The notes under the pieces were generated by a model. The model did not search any database. It was not told the DNA's origin and was given only the letters and a program-made list of their open reading frames with translations. This document shows, in pieces, positions 35,146-42,434 of a stretch of DNA of 64,000 bases. Origin of the DNA: Flavobacterium aquidurense (GTDB lineage: Bacteria; Bacteroidota; Bacteroidia; Flavobacteriales; Flavobacteriaceae). The translations under genes and the position numbers were made by a program. Every line of letters starts with the position of its first letter. Position 1 is the first letter of the stretch. The DNA is taken from the NCBI RefSeq assembly GCF_001404985.1, contig NZ_JRLF01000006.1, forward strand, positions 545,297-609,296, read 5' to 3'.

Positions 35146-36843
35146 TTATGATTCGCAACTACTGCAAGTTACTAAACTTGTAACAAGTTCTTTAGAGACA
35201 CTTTGACTGCGTTGGTAATACAAACTCTTGATTCCTAATTGCCATGCTTCGATAAGCAAACGATTTACTTCTTTGATAGGTAAGTCCGAAGGAATATTCA
35301 GGTTGATACTTTGTCCCTGATCGACATATTTCTGACGGATCGATGCTTGCTGCACAATCTCTAACTGACTGATTTCTTTAAAGGTTTTAAAAACATCTTT
35401 CTCATTTTGACTCAATTGGCTCATGTGTTGCACACTTCCTCCATTAAGCATAATTTCTCTCCAAACCTCTTCATTATCAAGACCTTTTTCTTCTAACAAT
35501 GTTTTTAGGTATTTGTTTTTACGCATAAAATTACCTTTGCTCAATCCTGCTTTGTAGTAATTACTGCTAAAAGGCTCAATTCCAGGCGAAGTTTGTCCTA
35601 AAATAGCCGATGATGATGTTGTAGGAGCAATTGCCATTGTGGTGGTATTACGTCTTCCGTATCCTTTTAGCAATTCTGGTTCACCATAAATTCGGGCTAA
35701 ATCCTGCGTTGCTTTATCGGCTTTGTCACTGATGTGTTTGAAAATTTCTGTTGTTTTCATTTTGGCTTCAAGGCCTTCAAACGGAATCATATTTTTTTGC
35801 AGATACGAATGCCATCCTAAAACTCCAAGTCCAAGTGCACGGTGTCTTTTTGCAAAACGATTGGCAGCAGACAGGTAATAATTACCTTCTGTTTTTTCTA
35901 TGAATTCCTGTAATACAGCGTCAAGAAAAAAGATTGCGAGTTTTACGGCTTCAGTATCTTTCCATTCTTCATATAGTTCCAGGTTCATTGATGATAAACA
36001 GCAAATAAATGATTCATCAATACTGGATGGCAACATAATCTCACTGCAAAGATTACTGGCATTAATGCGCAGGTTTTTATCTTTATAAACTTGTGGTTTG
36101 TTCTTGTTTACGTTGTCACTAAAAAAGATATAAGGCAATCCTTTTTGCTGACGGCTTTCTAGAACTTTTGCCCAAATTTGTCTTTTATCACTATCTCCGT
36201 CAATCATTTCCTGCATCCAGTAATCCGGTACACAAATTCCGGTAAACAGGTTTTGGATTGGATTTCCAATGCTTTTTATCTTCAAAAATTCTTCGATATC
36301 CGGATGGTCCACGTCTAAATATGCAGCAAAAGCTCCTCGGCGAACGCCACCTTGCGAAATAGTGTCCATAGTGGTATCAAAAAGTTTCATAAAACTTACC
36401 GCTCCACTACTCTTTCCGTTATCGGTTACGGCGCTTCCTCTTTCTCTCAATTCACCAAAATATCCTGAGGTTCCGCCACCAATTTTGGTTTGCATGATTA
36501 CCTCACCCAATTTATGTGTGATTCCTTCAATTTCATCCGGAACGTGAACATTAAAACACGAAATTGGCAATCCGCGTTCTGTTCCCATATTTGCCCAAAC
36601 CGGTGAACTGATACTCATCCAGCCACGTTCGATCATTTCTACAAAAGAATCTTTTAATTCAGGTTTATATAATCTTTTTGCTGCAGCAGTACAAATTCTG
36701 TCAATTGCACCTTCTACAGTTTCACCTTTTAAAAGATATCCACGATTTAAAATTTGCTCACTTTCAGAGTTTTTCCACCACATTTTATTATCTGCTTCGC
36801 TCAAAGGAGCGCTATTTCCTGAAATTGTATCTATTGTATTCAT
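35146..36843 (-). CDS. nrdA: Ribonucleoside-diphosphate reductase, large (alpha) subunit
   Basis: 565 residues, the short form of class I NrdA. It reduces ribonucleotides to deoxyribonucleotides. Seen are ISCFNVHV with the first active-site Cys, INASNLCSEIML (Asn-x-Cys-x-Glu radical site), CCLSSMNL with the second Cys, and the C-terminal CSSCES pair that recharges the site. The N-terminus starts directly in the catalytic core, so there is no ATP-cone, and overall dATP inhibition should be missing. It follows nrdB by 16 bases; this B-A order differs from the E. coli nrdAB order. Confidence 0.93.
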   Translation of the reverse strand: MNTIDTISGNSAPLSEADNKMWWKNSESEQILNRGYLLKGETVEGAIDRICTAAAKRLYKPELKDSFVEMIERGWMSISSPVWANMGTERGLPISCFNVHVPDEIEGITHKLGEVIMQTKIGGGTSGYFGELRERGSAVTDNGKSSGAVSFMKLFDTTMDTISQGGVRRGAFAAYLDVDHPDIEEFLKIKSIGNPIQNLFTGICVPDYWMQEMIDGDSDKRQIWAKVLESRQQKGLPYIFFSDNVNKNKPQVYKDKNLRINASNLCSEIMLPSSIDESFICCLSSMNLELYEEWKDTEAVKLAIFFLDAVLQEFIEKTEGNYYLSAANRFAKRHRALGLGVLGWHSYLQKNMIPFEGLEAKMKTTEIFKHISDKADKATQDLARIYGEPELLKGYGRRNTTTMAIAPTTSSSAILGQTSPGIEPFSSNYYKAGLSKGNFMRKNKYLKTLLEEKGLDNEEVWREIMLNGGSVQHMSQLSQNEKDVFKTFKEISQLEIVQQASIRQKYVDQGQSINLNIPSDLPIKEVNRLLIEAWQLGIKSLYYQRSQSVSKELVTSLVTCSSCES

Positions 36844-36859
36844 ACTTGTAATTTGCTGT

Positions 36860-37834
36860 TTAGAAAAGGTCGTTTGCCGTAATACTTTTATCGTGTTTGG
36901 TATATTCTACCGGTCTTTTCGCAAAGAAATCATCCAGACTATTGGCAAAAACCTCTTCTTCAAACCATGCCATTGCCTTATAATCATCAGCAGGAACATT
37001 AAATACGGTTTCAATGCCTATTTGGGTTAAACTTTCGTCTAATCTAAATTTCATAAAATTCACCAAATCTGCTTTTTTGATACTTTCGATTTCACCTTCT
37101 TCAAATATCCAGTCTAATATATCTGCTTCTACAGCTATAGAATGCTTTACGGTTTCCCTGATAAGAGCCAACGTTTCTTCATCGAAAAAATCAGGAAATT
37201 CTTCTCGTATTTTATTGATGATATAAATTCCTCCATTAGCATGAATTTGTTCGTCTATCGAAGTCCACGCAATAATATTGCTTACATTTTTCATGTATCC
37301 TTTAAATCTTGTAAAAGACAATAAAATCGCAAACTGACTAAAAAGCGATACATTTTCGATTAGAATACTAAACAATATAAGGGAAACCACATACTTTTTA
37401 TTGTCTTGTGATTTTGTATCCTTTAGTACATCAGATAAATAATCAACACGTTTACGGATCACCGGAATGTCCATTAATTTTTCGAATTCATCATTATACC
37501 CTAATACTTCCAAAAGGCGTGAATAAGCCTCGGAATGCCTGAATTCACATTCGGCAAAAGTACTCCCTAAACCATTGAACTCCGGTTTTGGAAAATGCTC
37601 ATAGATATTACCCCAAAAACTTTTTACCGCTACTTCTATCTGTGCAATTGCCAATAAACTATTTTTGATAGCCGTTTTTTCAGCAGCATTCAAATGCGAA
37701 TGAAAATCCTGAGTATCAGCTGTAAAATCAACTTCAGTATGAACCCAATACGCTTTATTTATAGCTTCTGTAAATTGTAATACCTCCGGATATTCAAAAG
37801 GTTTATAATTGATTCTTTTATCGAAAATAGACAT
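36860..37834 (-). CDS. nrdB: Ribonucleoside-diphosphate reductase, small (beta) subunit
   Basis: 324 residues. Supplies the radical. The dimetal ligands are in AQIEVAVKSFW, FAECEFRHSEAYSRL (Glu-x-x-His), IENVSLFSQF and SIDEQIHANGG. The Tyr of the radical is present, four residues after the ligand His in RHSEAY, as in E. coli Y122. No N-terminal ATP-cone is present, unlike some Bacteroidetes beta subunits. It is first in the nrdBA operon, with a promoter and a set of TTATCAACA boxes upstream. Confidence 0.92.
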   Translation of the reverse strand: MSIFDKRINYKPFEYPEVLQFTEAINKAYWVHTEVDFTADTQDFHSHLNAAEKTAIKNSLLAIAQIEVAVKSFWGNIYEHFPKPEFNGLGSTFAECEFRHSEAYSRLLEVLGYNDEFEKLMDIPVIRKRVDYLSDVLKDTKSQDNKKYVVSLILFSILIENVSLFSQFAILLSFTRFKGYMKNVSNIIAWTSIDEQIHANGGIYIINKIREEFPDFFDEETLALIRETVKHSIAVEADILDWIFEEGEIESIKKADLVNFMKFRLDESLTQIGIETVFNVPADDYKAMAWFEEEVFANSLDDFFAKRPVEYTKHDKSITANDLF

Positions 37835-37915
37835 ATGTATAGTATTAAATGGTGACGTGTTATGAATAAAAATGAGACATTTATTTGGGGGATTTTAACG
37901 TCATTTCTATAACTG

Positions 37916-37947
37916 CAAAATTAACCCACTGTTCTTCTTTTGACCAA
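37916..37947 (-). promoter_or_regulatory. Candidate promoter of nrdBA
   Basis: On the minus strand TAATTTTG (37916-37923) matches the -7 box, and TTG (37945-37947) lies 21 bases upstream. The ATG of nrdB is 82 bases downstream. Confidence 0.5.
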
Positions 37948-37972
37948 GATTTGGTGTTAAAAAACCATGCAA

Positions 37973-38140
37973 TTATCAACAGGTTGCAGACTGTTAAAAT
38001 CGATCTGAAATTCATTTTTATCAACACCTTTATACTATTCCGTAATCATCGACGCATCAGCTATTTGTACTAAATCTAAATAGAGTTATCAACATAAAAA
38101 AGTACTCGAATATCCTTTTGCAAAAAAACAGTTATCAACA
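37973..38140 (+). promoter_or_regulatory. Four TTATCAACA boxes upstream of nrdBA (DnaA-box-like)
   Basis: Identical 9-mers stand at 37973-37981, 38018-38026, 38086-38094 and 38132-38140, all on the + strand. TTATCAACA is one base from the DnaA box TTATCCACA. They lie just upstream of the nrdBA promoter, in a 601-base gap that has no gene; their start-to-start spacing is 45, 68 and 46 bases. Confidence 0.7.
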
Positions 38141-38406
38141 GGTAAGTTCTAAAAATTAATCTTTTTACTACAAAATCATTCAGATTAAAAAAATAATTAT
38201 CGCTTAATCATCCATTTTTTAAATGATGCCATAGAATGCAAAATCGATTTATTTTTTACTTTTAAAATTAAATAAAAAACTGATTTAAAGGCATTTAACT
38301 TTGTAATTTAATCTCTTTCAATTGCTCTCATTTTGACTAAAATCTAAAAAAAAGCACTATTTTAAGCATTATCTCAATGAAAATCGCTCATAATTAAAAG
38401 TTACCG

Positions 38407-38414
38407 TAATTTTG
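38407..38414 (+). promoter_or_regulatory. -7 element of the acetyltransferase gene
   Basis: TAATTTTG followed by CAC fits the extended -7 box; the ATG is at 38436. It overlaps the TTG at 38412 that opens the longer frame, ruling that start out. Confidence 0.55.
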
Positions 38415-38435
38415 CACAACTTAAAAAGAGAAATT

Positions 38436-38990
38436 ATGATTATCAGAAAAGCAACAATTGAAGATTCAGAATCGATAGCCGCACTTTTATTGTTAGCGAT
38501 GGAAGAAATTATCTATAAATTCATTGGCGAAAGAGACCCTAAAACTGCCTATTATTTTCTGCTTCATTTTGTTGAAACCGAAAAAAACCAATACTCGTAT
38601 CAAAATTGTTTTGTGGCCGAAGATGGTGACGAAATTGTAGGGGCAGTTTCTATATATGAAGGAGGAAAATTACAGGAATTAAGAGAACCAATTGTACACT
38701 ATGTACGTCTAAATTTTAATCCTGATTTCGACCCTGAAGATGAAACCCAAAGTGGTGAATTTTACATCGATTCATTGGGCGTAAGCCAAAATCATCAGGG
38801 AAAAGGTATTGGATCTAAAATATTGCACTTTTTGATTGAAGAATTTGTAACCCAAAATAATCTGACTTTGGGTTTATTGGTCGAAGAAGAAAATCCAAAT
38901 GCTAAAAAATTATATCAAAAACTAGGTTTTAAACCTGTTGGAGTAAAAACACTGGTTGGGAAAAAACTTGAACATCTTCAGATTTCCTGA
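38436..38990 (+). CDS. GNAT-family N-acetyltransferase
   Basis: 184 residues from the ATG at 38436 (MIIRKATIEDSESIAAL), chosen because the promoter box lies just upstream. The acetyl-CoA-binding motif A is FYIDSLGVSQNHQGKGIGSKIL (Gln-x-x-Gly-x-Gly), and motif B follows with GLLVEEENPNAKKLYQKLGF. The substrate is unknown; the family acetylates amines on small molecules or proteins. It is monocistronic with its own terminator. Confidence 0.88.
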   Translation: MIIRKATIEDSESIAALLLLAMEEIIYKFIGERDPKTAYYFLLHFVETEKNQYSYQNCFVAEDGDEIVGAVSIYEGGKLQELREPIVHYVRLNFNPDFDPEDETQSGEFYIDSLGVSQNHQGKGIGSKILHFLIEEFVTQNNLTLGLLVEEENPNAKKLYQKLGFKPVGVKTLVGKKLEHLQIS

Positions 38991-39041
38991 TTTATTTTGT
39001 TTCAGGTTTTAGGTTTGAAATGAGAAATTGGAACCTAGAAA

Positions 39042-39078
39042 TAAACCCGACAGTTTTTTAAAACCTGTCGGGTTTATT
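39042..39078 (+). terminator. Terminator of the acetyltransferase gene, part of a duplicated module
   Basis: AAACCCGACAG (39043-39053) pairs with CTGTCGGGTTT (39065-39075). The whole stretch from the stop codon, 38991-39078, recurs after the flavohaemoglobin gene. Confidence 0.9.
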
Positions 39079-39171
39079 GCAGCGAAAAATTAAACACACT
39101 TATTAAACTATTAAATCTATTTTTTATGTTTAATAATGACGCTCAAACAGACAATGTTTTTATTTTATCTC

Positions 39172-39218
39172 TTATGATTTGAATCATAAAACATAGCTTT
39201 ATACGAGGTTTAAATTTG
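39172..39218 (+). promoter_or_regulatory. Palindromic operator and promoter of the flavohaemoglobin gene
   Basis: TTATGATTTGAATCATAA (39172-39189) is a palindrome with 8-bp arms around TG. The -7 box TAAATTTG follows at 39211-39218, 21 bases on, so the palindrome covers the -33 region. A nitric-oxide-responsive regulator is the natural candidate, but the family cannot be read from the site. Confidence 0.55.
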
Positions 39219-39273
39219 TGAAAAATAAATTCTAAAAGAGTTTATACACACTTAAAAATTTAAATCCAAATAA

Positions 39274-40485
39274 ATGAATCCACATCAAAAAGAACTCATT
39301 AAAGCCACTATTCCTATTTTAAGATCCAATGGCGAGGATCTTACCACTTATTTCTATGCCCGCATGTTTAAGAATCATCCTGAATTGAAAAACATATTCA
39401 ATATGGGAAACCAGGCAAACGGAAGACAGAAATCGGCTTTGGCAAATGCTGTTTTGGCTTACGCCGAAAATATCGATAATCCAGGCGTTTTGATTCCGGT
39501 TTTAAAAGGAATAGGAACCAAACACAGAAGTCTTAATATCCAGCCGGAACAATATAAAATTGTAGGTACTCAATTGCTCGCATCTATTGCCGAAGTCATT
39601 GGAAAAGCAGCAACACCAGAAATTCTCGAAGCCTGGACTGTTGCCTATTATCAACTTGCGCAAATTATGATTGATATCGAAAAAGAAATGTATCAGGAAA
39701 ATGCTGCGAAATCCGGAAGCTGGAATGGCTGGAGAAATTTTACAATCAAAAAAATAATAGCAGAATCAAGCGAGATCAAATCGTTTTACATGTATCCGGA
39801 AGATGGAAAAGAAATCACCAATTTTTATCCGGGTCAATTTATAAGTCTTCAGGTTTTTGTTGAAGAATTAGGGCTATTACAACCCAGACAATATAGTTTA
39901 TCGAGTGCTTTTAATCCTGAATATTACAGAATCTCGGTTAAAAAAGAAACAGGAATCGCTTCAAACCCATCGGGATTGGTTTCGAATACACTTCATTCAA
40001 AATCCGAAGGCGATGTTGTTGCCATTTCTGCTCCGGCGGGATTATTTCACTTAGAAAAAGATACTGAAAATCCGTTGGTATTAATTAGTGGCGGTGTGGG
40101 TTTTACGCCAATGCTGAGCATGCTGGAAACGAATCTCAATACGATTCGAAACAAAAAAACAATTTGGGTGCATGGTTGCAGAAACGAATCGGTTCATGCT
40201 TTTAAAGATCAGATTGCTGCCTTAAAAAAAGAAGTAAAATGGCTTGAAACTTTTACTTTTTATGATACAGTAGAAAATCCGGGAAATCCTGCAAACCAAA
40301 TTATCGAAGGCCGCGTTGACCTTGCAAAATGCAAAGATTCAATTTTATTAGAAGATGCCAAATTTTATATCTGTGGACCGGAAGTGTTTATAAAAACACA
40401 ATATCAAGCTCTTATTGATCTAAAAGTGAATCAGAAAAATATATTTTATGAAGAATTTGGACCACAGCTTATTCATCTAAACTGA
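39274..40485 (+). CDS. hmp: Flavohaemoglobin / nitric oxide dioxygenase
   Basis: 403 residues, the usual length. The globin domain (~1-135) has Y28 (TTYFYARMF) and proximal H84 (GTKHRSLNI). The FAD domain (~150-255) has RQYSLS, and the NAD(P)H domain (~265-400) has LVLISGGVGFTPMLSML and FYICGPEVFI. It turns nitric oxide and oxygen into nitrate in the cytoplasm, protecting against nitrosative stress. It is monocistronic, with an operator-like palindrome upstream and a duplicated terminator module after it. Confidence 0.95.
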   Translation: MNPHQKELIKATIPILRSNGEDLTTYFYARMFKNHPELKNIFNMGNQANGRQKSALANAVLAYAENIDNPGVLIPVLKGIGTKHRSLNIQPEQYKIVGTQLLASIAEVIGKAATPEILEAWTVAYYQLAQIMIDIEKEMYQENAAKSGSWNGWRNFTIKKIIAESSEIKSFYMYPEDGKEITNFYPGQFISLQVFVEELGLLQPRQYSLSSAFNPEYYRISVKKETGIASNPSGLVSNTLHSKSEGDVVAISAPAGLFHLEKDTENPLVLISGGVGFTPMLSMLETNLNTIRNKKTIWVHGCRNESVHAFKDQIAALKKEVKWLETFTFYDTVENPGNPANQIIEGRVDLAKCKDSILLEDAKFYICGPEVFIKTQYQALIDLKVNQKNIFYEEFGPQLIHLN

Positions 40486-40534
40486 TTTTTGTTTCAGGTT
40501 TCAGGTTTGAAATGAGAAATTGGAATCTAAAAAA

Positions 40535-40569
40535 TAAACCCGACAGATTTTAAAAACCTGTCGGGTTTA
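40535..40569 (+). terminator. Terminator of hmp, second copy of the duplicated module
   Basis: AAACCCGACAG (40536-40546) pairs with CTGTCGGGTTT (40558-40568). The module 40486-40570 is nearly the same as 38991-39078, and both start directly at a TGA stop codon. Confidence 0.9.
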
Positions 40570-40688
40570 AAAACATGAAACCAGAAATAAATTTAAACCC
40601 TTTTCCCACTTAACAAGATTTTTACTAAACGCTTCCTCGAAATTTGTGTTAACTTTTCATAACTAAAAGGGTATCAGACAAAAAGTTT

Positions 40689-40696
40689 TATATTTG
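40689..40696 (+). promoter_or_regulatory. -7 element of the LytS-type kinase gene
   Basis: TATATTTG followed by CA matches the consensus. It lies 70 bases before the TTG start at 40767. No clear -33 box. Confidence 0.5.
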
Positions 40697-40766
40697 CACT
40701 CGAAAAAAAATAAATACCACATTGTAATAAGGGCTGAAATGCTTCCTTATTTTTTAATTATTACCG

Positions 40767-42329
40767 TTGAAATTTACTTTTAAAAATACCTTTTCCGGCA
40801 GAAACTTCTTCATTTTAGGAATCATTTTCGTTGTTCTTACCCTTCTTTCTATTTATATATTGAGCGGTTTGATGACTCAAATCACTGAAAAATCAAATAC
40901 GGCTATTGAGCAGCGTGGCTTTTTTAAAAAACAGGAAGTGATGGCGCAGGAATTGTCGCGATTTCTTGAAACTCAAAACGAGCTAAAAAGTGTTGTAGAA
41001 ATGAGCAATACTAAAAATTTGTCTGAGAATTTGAAGGTTTTAAGTGCAATTCATGGCAATGACAACCTCGTTAAAAATAATTGGTTTCAGATTAATAATC
41101 AAAAAATAGAATTTACAGCTTCGGCTAAAAGCAAAAATTTAGAAACTTCGATAAACGAATATATCCTGAAAAACGGAAATCTAAATCAGTCTAATAGTAT
41201 TGTCGAAGACCATCAGAACTTTTTCTGGCGCATTTACTATAAATATGTTGCTCAAAATGGTACTGTGATTCGCTACGGATATGATATTGATCTGCAATCG
41301 TTACAATCTTATTTCTCTACAATTGACCAGAAAGCGCCCAACTATGCTTTTGTGTTTAATAAAAAGGGAACTATTATTTATCATCCTGAAATAAAATTAT
41401 TGAAAAAGAATATTTTTAAACTTACGGATCTATCGGCCCGAGATACCACTTTTACAGACATCGACAGCTTTAGCCGAAAAATAGCCCTTTCAGAATATTT
41501 AAGTCTTGACATTGTGCGATACACGAAACGGCTGAATATAAAAGGTACAGATTGGTATTTGTGTGTCAATTTCCCTAATAAGGTTTCAACGGAAGATGTA
41601 GATGCCGTAAAAAAGTATGCTTCGTTGATTTACTTTATTACAACAGCCATTTTAATTGTGTTCTTTTATTTGTTTACCATTTTTACCCGAAGAACTTTTC
41701 AGGAAAAAGAAATCTTATCGCAGGAAAAAAACAAGCTTCTCTTAGAAAACGAAATGATCAATAAGGAGAAAGCATTAATTCAGCTGCAACAATTAAAGGA
41801 ACAGATAAATCCTCATTTTCTTTTTAATTCCCTCAATTCGCTTTATATGCTTATTGATAATAATACCGGAGTAGCCAGAAAATTTACATTGAACCTTTCT
41901 AAAATTTACAGATATCTTATCAATCCTCCGTTGAACAATATTGTTACGGTTCAGGAAGAATTGCTTTTTATAGAGAAATATATTTTTCTCCAGCAAACCC
42001 GATTTACTGAAGAGTTTGTTTTTACTATTACTATCGAAGATGAAAGTATACTGGCGAAAAAGGTACCTTATCTGGCTTTTCAGATTGCGGTAGAAAATGC
42101 CATTAAACACAATATTGCTTCTGAAGAAAGTCCTTTAAAAATCACAATTGACATTAAAGAAAACGTTGTAATTATTACCAATAATTTAAACGAAAAGCAA
42201 AACTTCGAGAAAGAATCCAAGTTTGGTCACAAATACTTAGAAAGTATCTATAAATACTATTCTAAAAACAATTTTAAAACCTATAAAAAAGACGGTGATT
42301 TTACTTGCATTTTACCATTAATTGGATAA
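40767..42329 (+). CDS. LytS/YehU-type sensor histidine kinase with Cache domain
   Basis: 520 residues. TTG at 40767 is the only start between an in-frame TAA (40755-40757) and the first membrane helix. Helix 1 (~12-34), Cache-like extracytoplasmic domain (~35-285; YAFVFNKKGTIIYHPEIKLL, GTDWYLCVNFPN), helix 2 (~290-312), coiled coil, then the His_kinase domain LKEQINPHFLFNSLNSLYML with H350 and a HATPase-like end (AFQIAVENAIKHN). This family pairs with LytTR regulators; the one at 49787 is the obvious partner. The kinase, protease, SusC/SusD and regulator stand in one direction. Confidence 0.88.
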   Translation: MKFTFKNTFSGRNFFILGIIFVVLTLLSIYILSGLMTQITEKSNTAIEQRGFFKKQEVMAQELSRFLETQNELKSVVEMSNTKNLSENLKVLSAIHGNDNLVKNNWFQINNQKIEFTASAKSKNLETSINEYILKNGNLNQSNSIVEDHQNFFWRIYYKYVAQNGTVIRYGYDIDLQSLQSYFSTIDQKAPNYAFVFNKKGTIIYHPEIKLLKKNIFKLTDLSARDTTFTDIDSFSRKIALSEYLSLDIVRYTKRLNIKGTDWYLCVNFPNKVSTEDVDAVKKYASLIYFITTAILIVFFYLFTIFTRRTFQEKEILSQEKNKLLLENEMINKEKALIQLQQLKEQINPHFLFNSLNSLYMLIDNNTGVARKFTLNLSKIYRYLINPPLNNIVTVQEELLFIEKYIFLQQTRFTEEFVFTITIEDESILAKKVPYLAFQIAVENAIKHNIASEESPLKITIDIKENVVIITNNLNEKQNFEKESKFGHKYLESIYKYYSKNNFKTYKKDGDFTCILPLIG

Positions 42330-42434
42330 AAAAAAACATTCACTCCCGAAAAAAAGCCACTCACTCCATTTTGCTTTTTTTAACGTAATCCCTGCAATAT
42401 TTTTAGCAAAAAATTAACCTAAACTTAACTTTCT

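Noticed and set aside
37835..38435. Replication origin, suggested by the DnaA-box-like repeats
   Set aside because: No dnaA, dnaN, gidA or similar gene is near and there is no clear unwinding element; regulation of nrdBA explains the position better.
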